From Mucidula mucida (taxonomy: Eukaryota; Basidiomycota; Agaricomycetes; Agaricales; Physalacriaceae), in the NCBI GenBank assembly GCA_015501055.1, contig JADNYV010000163.1, positions 18,062 to 82,061 of the forward strand: DNA of 64,000 nt, read 5' to 3'. Each line of letters begins with the position of its first letter. Positions within the stretch are counted from its first letter, which is position 1. This document shows positions 56,588 to 64,000 of the stretch, in pieces. Under the pieces are notes generated by a model. The model was not told the DNA's origin. It saw only the letters and a list, made by a program, of their open reading frames with translations, and made no database searches. The position numbers were made by a program, and so were the translations under genes.

Positions 56588-56790
56588 TTAAGCTTCAAGC
56601 TTCAACCTTGGCCAACTCTTGCGTTACCGTCTCCGAGTCAGGCTTGCCTCTCGTTGATCTCTTACCGGCCACGCTCTTTGAGCACACAACCTTGTAGCCT
56701 GCCGTCATCTTGGCGTGCGCTTTGAACCGCCTCTGAATCGATGAGAAGTGATTTGTGATTTCTGCAGAGCTTGCATGAGTTTGAGTACGA
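56588..56790 (-). pseudogene. C-terminal relic of the ART-like gene, copy 2
   Basis: Same relic as 41341-41560: the minus strand ends VTQELAKVEA with a 9-base local duplication (AGCTTCAAG) at the stop, and HAKMTAGYKVVCSK upstream. It was already a relic before the block duplicated. Confidence 0.7.
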
Positions 56791-57230
56791 GGTATGAGCA
56801 GACAGACCCTGCTGACTGGGCTCGCTTAATCCTCATGTGTTTGATTATCCTTTGGCACTGACAGAGTCCCTTTGGCCTATCTATCTACTGGGTATGTACC
56901 CCCGGCGTGTACAAACAATTGAATTTTGAGCTATTTCGAGAAAAAAAGTTACTTTGGACAAGGTTTTCGGGAAATGCGGTAATCATCATAGTGCATTGAA
57001 CGTGAATTTGTGGTCACTTCATCGCATCATAAAGAAGGACAAGTACTCGGAACATATCGACCGAACACCTCGAGTAGGCGTGCTCGCTAATCCACAACAG
57101 ACCAGCGTGTGACGACTAGATTTCAGAGACGGTGCGTATTGTATTGTACATAACGTGCATGAATGTAGATATATGGAGAATGTGAGATAGATAGCAAAAC
57201 AAAGCGTCAAACATAGCTACGCAACAGCGA

Positions 57231-58765
57231 TTACACTGTGGTACTAGACATACCATTCCAGAGCTGCTCCTTCGTTGCGGAATAACGGTCTATATATGTC
57301 CTATTCGCAAGTACGGGCTGTCGCCGAAGAAAGTCCAAGACATCCTTCGTGCAGTATACACTCTCCTGGACGTGGTCGGAGAAGCGATGCCCTGCCAGCG
57401 ATGCAAAAATCTCCTTCTCAACACCTGGTATACCAAATGTTATGCACAGGTGGCGAATTTCGGACCTTGTGAACCCAAAAGCGGTTGCAAGGCGATAGTC
57501 TCCCGAACGATCCTCGCCGAGGGAGGTCCAAATGTCGTACCCACAATGCTGCCGCAACTCAGTTGGAGTTGCTTCGCCGACGATTATACCACGGTGAATG
57601 AATTTGCCACAGAAGTGACGCAAAGGCGATACGAAGTGCTCGCTCAGAATGTGGGTAATCTGGCTGTCGCCGTTTGAAGCGCACTGCGCAAAGTCGTAGT
57701 TGTCGACCACGAGGAAGACTGGGAGCCCGGCGTCCAATAACCATTCCTAGAAATGAACCATGAACATAGAGACGCTGGGTGGCAAGGAAGTCAACCTACT
57801 AGTAATGCTCTGAAGAGATCGAAGCGACCCACGGAGTCAAAAATGGTGGGGTCGACACGTTTGGAACCATCCTGGTCCAAGAGATACCCATACCGCCAAA
57901 TGAAGTCAGAGAGGGCGCAATCGATTTCGTCCAGGAGATCTTCCTTAAATTCTTGCGGAGACGATGTGGCAAGGTTTGACAGGCTGAATGAGAGGATCAG
58001 ATAGTCCTGGAAGTGGAAGTCGCGCAGGCCGGATTCCCGATTGAACAAACAGTTTAACGAAGATTGTTTGAAAACGTGCTGAGCGTGAGCAGCCTTGTCG
58101 TCACAAATATCGTGGAACGACCGGAGCATGGTCAAGAACGATGATTTCCCGAATCCAGATGGCCGGCAAATAATAGGGAAACGGAGGTAGATTGAACGTT
58201 GGAGACGAGAAAGCTCCACAATACCACGCGCTTTGTCTGCCCATGCAATATTGCCCGCGTAAACGACATCGCGAAACCCGAGGCGAGGGGATGGGAGAAG
58301 CTGCAGGTATATCAGATAGACTGGATAAAAAAAGGGAGTTTGCCTCACCAGCGAAGGGCAAACCCCAAATGCTTTCGAGGCCGCTCGGCCTGACCAAAAA
58401 ACAACAACGCCAAATGGTGGTATGCCATCGTTGTAAATGTCGGTTTCTTCAACAATATAATCGTCAACTTCTTCATCGCCGTCGTCATGTTCGAAAACTT
58501 CCATAGGCTCGCAGTCCTTGGAATCGCAGAAGGGCTTTAGCACCATCGCATCGAAGCATGATTTGAGTGGCGAGACCCAGCCTTCAGGCGATACGTCGGT
58601 CGATGCTGACGGCGACCACGACGTGTTCGTTGGTGTTGTGGGTCTCGTATGCGTGTCTAACAGCGAGCCGGAGTCGCCAAAAAGAGTATCTGCATTTGGG
58701 ACGACTATTAGATTCTGCACGACGACAAGAATAGCAACACTCACCGGCAGGAGATAGGCGTCCAT
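57231..58765 (-). CDS. AAA-ATPase-like (PF09820-type) protein
   Basis: Starts MDAYLLPVSVAILVVVQNLI at 58765, a hydrophobic N-terminus. An acidic stretch follows (HDDGDEEVDDYIVEETD). Near 58290 a 63-base segment (GTTTGC...CTGCAG, branch-like CTGAT) is probably an intron. Beyond it come VVYAGNIAWADKARGIVEL, the P-loop ICRPSGFGKSSFLTMLR and the FHDICDD region. An intron near 57740-57790 joins RALL to EWLLDAGLPVFLVVDNYD, the Walker B-like site. Then come HFVSPLRHFCG and FGIPGVEKEIFASLAGHRF. Family members usually continue into a PD-(D/E)XK nuclease; none is seen here. Head-to-head with the next gene. Confidence 0.75.
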
Positions 58766-59047
58766 TAGAGCTGTATTGCAAGGAGTCTTGAATAGGACAC
58801 GGTAAAGGAGACATTTCAGTGCAGTCGGTAACGGTGAGTTTGTGGTGGGAGTCGACGGAGATGATGGTTAATGATCAACCTCCAAGGGTCGCGTTACCCG
58901 TTTTGGAGTCAACAAAGGACTATCACGTGACTGCATTATCTTTGCTCTGGCCGACAATGGGCTCGCACAAAAGCATTTCTCTTTGTTGCCTCCAACGTGG
59001 AACGCTTCGACAGCTACTATCACTAACATTCTCTCTTTTTTCGTCCA
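58766..59047. promoter_or_regulatory. Shared divergent promoter region
   Basis: At most 282 bases separate the ATPase start and the likely start of the right-hand gene. It contains a CACGTG E-box at 58924-58929. The spacing suggests co-expression. Confidence 0.45.
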
Positions 59048-61984
59048 TGATCGTTCGCTACGCTCTTCTACATGGCCATCCTCCTCAAATGGATGGCACC
59101 CTTCGGCGGGCCGAAATCAAGCTTCCCGACGACATCAAAACCTCTCTTACGGCGGAGAGTCTCTTTTCTGCTATAAGAGACGGTCATTTCAACGTCTGCC
59201 TTGCTGACCCGTACGCCAAACAGTATGTGATGCTGGAAACCGCAATTGCGACCACATCGCGCCTGTGCGCGACGTCCAAGGACCCTCTCCAAGAGCGGCA
59301 GCTCGACCCGCAACGCCACATGCGACAGATTGTGCGAAGCCTCCTAGACGGCTGCAACTTGATAGTATTCTATCGTAAACGAGATTCGGTAAATGGCGAA
59401 CCATCGCACAGTCCCGGCGGCGCGCCACCAGCTGATAGGTCGTCGCCCACCGTTCAGAAGAGACCTCGATCACCAGACAAATCCGACTCAAATCGGGTCA
59501 CCCGACCATCTCCTCTCTCTCTTGTGCAGTCCACGTACTACGCGAATGGAGAAAAAATAATTCTCTTTGCTGCAATCAACCGAAATGACGAGAACGTATG
59601 TGTGTCGTCAGTTTCTCGTGAAATACATGCTGACTTTATACAGTTTTCGTTGGCGTCCAACTTTGAAACTCTTCTCCATAACCAGAACACTGTTCTCATA
59701 GACTTCTCGCTCATTATCGGCGACATCGAAACTGCTTTGGTCCGAGGCACATCCACCAAAGTGGTCCTTTTCAACCACTATGAGTCCGTCCCCATGGGTC
59801 TACTTCGCAGCATGTTGGAGCGTCATCATGACATCCTTGAGGAGCCGAAGTCAAGCGATAGAGCTCTCAAAGGACTGGCCATTCGCACCACCCCAAATTT
59901 GCTCCCACAAGTTGGGTCGCTACGTGAAAAGTGCCTTGTTTTGCCCATCATTTTCTCGCCCTTGACTGGATTGACCGACGGAATGGCTAAAGCCACTCTC
60001 ACTACTGAGATCTTGAAGGCTTTACGGTCGTTTGGCAAGACATATAGAACCTACCTGGGCAATTCCGACATTGCCCTGCATGACGATGACGTGCTTGAGT
60101 CCATCCAAGGCGCTCTGGTATGTTCTCCGGTTTCCGACAATCCTATTTTTCTCAGTGTCTCTCGCAGTCTCTAGTACAGCGTTTCGCGCCCGGTTGCTTC
60201 GTCGTGGTCACGATAAAGGACTTCGATGCACCTGCAACGGACATGTGGCTTGGTCGCCTCGAAGGTAGCCGTTCCGTCAATCTGACGGAGCATGGTCTCT
60301 GCAGATGGATATCAGCAAACTTTCTTGCGCCTCTCGTCACTTCCCCAGTGGTAGCACGCGTTTACGGATTTTCTCGTACCAGCGGAATGATGGAAGCAAT
60401 CCAAACACCTTTGTTTCCAATAAGGGACCTCAGTTCCCTGCCGTCGTTCCAAGACCTCTGCTCTCCTCGTGTGGCAATAGGGAAGGCTCTCTTGTCGTGG
60501 GTATACCGCAAACCCAATGGCGGTAGTCCCGGCAAGAAAACTCTAGGCGATCGCCATCAAGAACTGTTGGAGATCTCCGGAACCTGAGGATGGGGTTACA
60601 AAATATGGACCACGACTCCGTTACGCTTTCCTTGTATCGGTTCTTGAACTAGCATGGGCGAATCGCAACGATGCGACCGTCTCTCTCGAACCTCGCTTAA
60701 CCAAGGATCCAACCTCGAATCGATATCTATCCTTGGGTATCAGTAGCGACATTGAACGTGCCATCGCCATAGGGCTCTGCCGAATGGAACCCGACCAGCG
60801 AAACAAGCTTGAAGACAGCTCTATTCACTCTGGAGCACCTCCTTTTTTGGTTAACGTTGATCGGCAATTTTGCTACAGCGATATCCCTCCTCGCCAACTC
60901 GTACAGGCAGGTTCTGCTACATCGGGTGCCTCACACCTCGTCGAAGGGTCCCGCAAGGATCCGGTCTCCAATTTACTGTTGAGCCTCGGGCTTTTGCTGG
61001 CTCTAACCGACCGCGCACTGGACGGAACATGCAAAGTGGTGTTTGCGAATACGCAGGCGAAACAATTGGTAAGTTTTCTTGAGTTCGTCAGGTTCACTCC
61101 CACTCACTCAACGATGGCAGATTCTTGAGGTCTTCCGAACCCGTATGACCACGATTGAGCAAACCACGTATTCGCACGACCCTGTGGACATGTCGCGCCG
61201 TTTGGAAAAATACTACCAGTCGCTGCCGTTGACGATGACAAGAGACCTTCAGGAAAACTCGTTCCACCTGATGTTCAAGGAGCGGTTGGATTCTCGGGAC
61301 ATGTATGTCGGACATCTACTCAGTCTACCTGAGCTTCGCCTCAAGAAGGGACCTATCGATCGTGGTCTCAACGACGCACTGAACAAGCAGACATCGAACC
61401 TCTATGTCGACTGTTACGAACCTGAGGAAGGCGCCGTCCACGAACTCAAGGTCGCGAACGCTACGAACGTATACGCCGGCACCGTCGATGATATCAACCC
61501 ATCTACCTTCCAACTTCGCACTTTCATCACGGACAAGATCGACCCCATCATGGAAAACGAGTGGCCCGACGCTAACCATTGGGAGAACAAGGCGGAAGTC
61601 GATCTCACCGCGGAACTCAAGGCGAACGGAGGGCGACCCGGGTATCGAAAGTACAGCGCCAATCTGTACTGGACCGACTTGATTGTCAAGTATCGCTCTC
61701 AAAACAAGGACTGCTACGAACGTGTCGACACGCGGTTCCGGAAGGGAATCGCACAGGTAAGGGAGTATCAGGAGCTCGTTGCGGCGGGTGAGACGATGAT
61801 TGTGGACGGCAAGGTATTGGGTGGCACCAGCCCCGAAGGCATAGAGTGGTCGGTTATCGAATCGAGGACGACTGGGGAGAATACGGTCATTAGGGCGTAC
61901 ATCTGGATGCTTCTGTGCGGCAAGTATATCATTCACTATCAGCTTCCGTCGATCGAGAAGGCGCATAGGTTTCACCGGGCTTGA
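59048..61984 (+). CDS. Large unrecognised protein with possible PD-(D/E)XK-like C-terminus
   Basis: Preferred start MIVRYALLHGHPPQM at 59048; the frame is open from 58819. Exon 1 runs to ESIQGAL (about 60118). A 44-base intron leads to CLSQSLVQRF...ELLEISG. One extra base near 60584 then breaks the frame, and coding resumes as EDGVTKYGPRLRYAFLV. An intron near 61072-61122 follows QAKQL. The final exon includes FHLMFKERLDSRDMYVGHLL and NLYVDCYEPEEGAVHELKVA. D...E-x-K in the latter resembles the PD-(D/E)XK motif that normally follows AAA-ATPase-like domains. About 900 residues if spliced and if the frameshift is an error. Nuclease assignment is inference. Confidence 0.5.
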
Positions 61985-62864
61985 AGCTTGGATTTTTCTA
62001 CTCATACTTACATTCATTTATCCACTCATACTTACGGTTGCTGTATTTTTTCGATGAAATTATGTTAATGAATTACGATGGATTTGAGCATGATTAAGTA
62101 AGAGATGAGTGCCCGGTCAAGCTACCATTCCTTTGGGGAGGACGACAAGAGCATGCGATCACGTGATGGCCTCCCCCCCATGTCATGCCATCATGTCCGA
62201 CTCCCACCATAACCTCCGGCCCATAGACTGCATCTAATTGTATACTACCCCGTGTCCTGGAAAGGGCTCCCTGAAATGCAGGTTTTTTACTCACCGTGAG
62301 GTGTGCGCTTTTCCGATCTCGAGCTCAGAATGGTGTTTTCTGTAGATTCCTGGTTGGATTGGATTTTCGCGCCCGCGGGCATAGTCTGCATCAGTCAATT
62401 AGGTATATTTGGCAGTTGATGGAAAAAAGTTGCAAGCCTTTTGGCAAATGGAGGCCTGTGCCAAACACTACAGTGACTGCCTTCACACTGCGTTGCTCCT
62501 GTCTCTCACTGTCAGAATCCCTCCTTGTGATGTCGACAATCTTGCTAGCAGTTCTCCCAAATCGCACCGACGTTTGGACACTGAAATCGTCCAAAAGGGA
62601 GTGGTAAAGGTAGCGCCACAAACGACCAGAAATAGCAGTTTTCTTATCCCACATTATTGCCGCACTCCAGTACTCAATGTTGGTAACAGTTCCACGTGAC
62701 AATGCGATCGTTATAGTTTGTCGCCGAACAATCAAAGATGGCTCCGCCGCTCCGGAATTAATGTGAGGTTCTTCTTTAAATGTCTTGTTGCCGTCCAACG
62801 TATCCATGGCCCAAATGTTCATCTCATGGAATGAAGTCTTTATTGTTGATAAGCTTCTACTACC
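61985..62864. other. Spacer with one unrecognised minus-strand ORF
   Basis: A 143-codon minus-strand ORF (62391-62822; MNIWAMDTLDGNKTF...) has no motif I recognise and no splice support. Otherwise nothing is seen. Confidence 0.4.
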
Positions 62865-64000
62865 TTAAGCCTCAACCTTGGTCAAAGCCAGCTCCTTCGT
62901 CACAGCTTTAGAAAACTTGGCAACGGGACCTTGCGTGTCGTCGAGCTTCAAACTGTTACCGGGCACGATCTTTGAGCACGCAACCTTGTAGCCTGCGGTC
63001 ATCTTGGCGTGCGTTTTGAACGCCTCCATATCGACGATGGCGTACTGCCAGAAGTGGTCCGTGATTTCTGTAAACCTCGTATTTTAGTATAATATGTATG
63101 AGCGCTGAAAGCATGCGTACTGGGCTCCGCTGTCTCCATTGGTCTGCCAAAGAAGAGTCAATACCAATACGAATACGCGAGGAGCTCAAATATCTACATA
63201 CCCTTCGAACATGTCATGCTTCTTTGAAAATGCGACAAGTTCAGCGACTTTGGCTTTGGCTTCTTTCCGACTGAGACTTCCGCTACTCTTGAGCATGTCG
63301 GCAAAGTTGGCGTAAATGAACTAGAAGGCCCCGCTTAAGTACTAGCACGAACTTGATACTCGAACATGGACGCACATTTTGATAGTCGATTTTGCTAGGC
63401 CATGAGCTGTAGGGGTAGACATTCGCACTAGAACATTCATGTTATGACTTGTCTGCACGGGAAAATACTCGGGTGTTTTACCTTTCTCCGTCCCATGTAT
63501 ATTCTACACGAAACGTTAGCGCTCTTCGCTACAGAAGAGAAGTCAGTGTGTCATGTACCGATGATCCCTCCCTCCTGACCATCCGATGTGGACTTGCCGT
63601 AGCAAGCCCACTGTGCAGCCGCGCGCAGACTGTTGGTGAGATAGACTCCTCCTATAGTACGGTAAGGTGAGAAAAAAGGAGCGACTCGGAGTAGACTTGA
63701 GGACAGACCAGTTCGAGACAAGTCTCCTTTGCCCGTCGGTGGCCATTTCGTGACCATGTGTTCCATCTTTTCCTTGAGATTGCTCATCGGCGTGCCGTGG
63801 TACAGCGTGATCTTCTTCTTGGGATCTTGATGACCAGCTGTGTGTCTCGTCTGAAGGATGGGAACACCGGAACGAGCCTGTAGCACGCTCGTACTCTAGA
63901 TGTGTGGCGTCAGATTAGATTTATTGAAAACAGCGCCCTCACCTCTTGGAGGGGCGCAGCGATTGACAAAACAGAGAGTCCGAGGAAGACGAAAGCGAGG
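62865..64000 (-). CDS. Secreted ADP-ribosyltransferase-like protein (5' partial)
   Basis: The gene enters from the right edge with a signal-peptide-like stretch FVFLGLSVLSIAAPLQE (near 63944-63995), then a GTGAGG donor and an intron ending ACATCTAG. The next exon has KKKITLYHGTPMSNL and GGVYLTNSLRAAAQWACYG. These fit the first (H) and second (Y) motifs of DUF3990-like ART folds. Several short introns follow. Later blocks are ANVYPYSSWPSKIDY, YANFADMLKSSG, FWQYAIVDMEAFKTHAKMTA and the end LTKVEA*, stop at 62865. The catalytic third-motif acidic residue is not certain. It would act outside the cell or be delivered as an effector; this is inference. Relics of the family lie at 1.1, 2.1, 41.3 and 56.6 kb. 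Confidence 0.5.

Larger units (their letters stand above)
45452..58130. repeat. Segmental duplication, copy 2 (mostly intact)
   Basis: Counterpart of 29735-43790. It keeps the uninverted P450, the empty MITE site and the complete ATPase gene, so it represents the older arrangement. It lacks about 590 bases of gene V present in copy 1. Confidence 0.9.

Overview
The window looks like nuclear DNA of a mushroom-forming basidiomycete (Agaricomycetes). Genes carry many short GT-AG introns (about 45-70 bases). The families present are typical of that group: a DHHC palmitoyltransferase, an anchored fatty-aldehyde-type dehydrogenase, Crinkler-like NTPase-nucleases, F-box arrays, a benzoate-hydroxylase-like P450, and a Ngaro-type tyrosine-recombinase retrotransposon. 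There are no bacterial operons, rRNA, tRNA or CRISPR features. All family calls come from reading motifs by eye; no database was searched.

Left part (1-5 kb): an unrecognised spliced ORF at the edge, two decayed tandem units related to the ADP-ribosyltransferase-like gene at the far right end, then an intact five-exon SAP30BP/HCNGP homologue (2954-3924). From 5.06 to 15.19 kb lies one aldehyde dehydrogenase gene (minus strand), split inside a codon by a 7.9 kb Ngaro-like retrotransposon (6711-14593). The element has identical split direct repeats, a spliced gag, a spliced RT-RNase H and an intact-looking tyrosine recombinase. Two small frameshifts elsewhere also damage the dehydrogenase.

15.5-21.5 kb: a tandem array of decayed F-box genes, with a fifth relic at 4.3 kb and a short fragment in opposite orientation. 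21.7-23.8 kb: a DHHC palmitoyltransferase and a small GCN4-like bZIP gene with GCN4-type sites upstream. 24-27 kb is mostly relic sequence.

27-64 kb is an accessory island. A Crinkler-like gene (27.0-29.5) is followed by two copies of a roughly 13-14 kb block: copy 1 at 29.7-43.8 and copy 2 at 45.45-58.1. The order is Crinkler, P450, unknown gene U, F-box, unknown gene V, ADP-ribosyltransferase relic, AAA-ATPase-like gene. Copy 2 is largely intact. Copy 1 is damaged: a frameshifted Crinkler, a 4.3 kb inversion that cuts the P450 in two, nested hAT-like MITEs and a truncated ATPase gene. The two copies are separated by two nested inverted-repeat elements, one carrying a RecQ-like helicase fragment. 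To the right, the intact ATPase gene is head-to-head with a large gene that has a possible PD-(D/E)XK-like C-terminus. The window ends in a secreted ADP-ribosyltransferase-like gene.

Reading: this is a fast-turnover region built by duplication, inversion, transposition and pseudogenisation. It is rich in families linked to genetic conflict or effector biology (NTPase-nucleases, F-box proteins, ART-like secreted protein). Many frameshifts are single-base, so some may be sequence errors.
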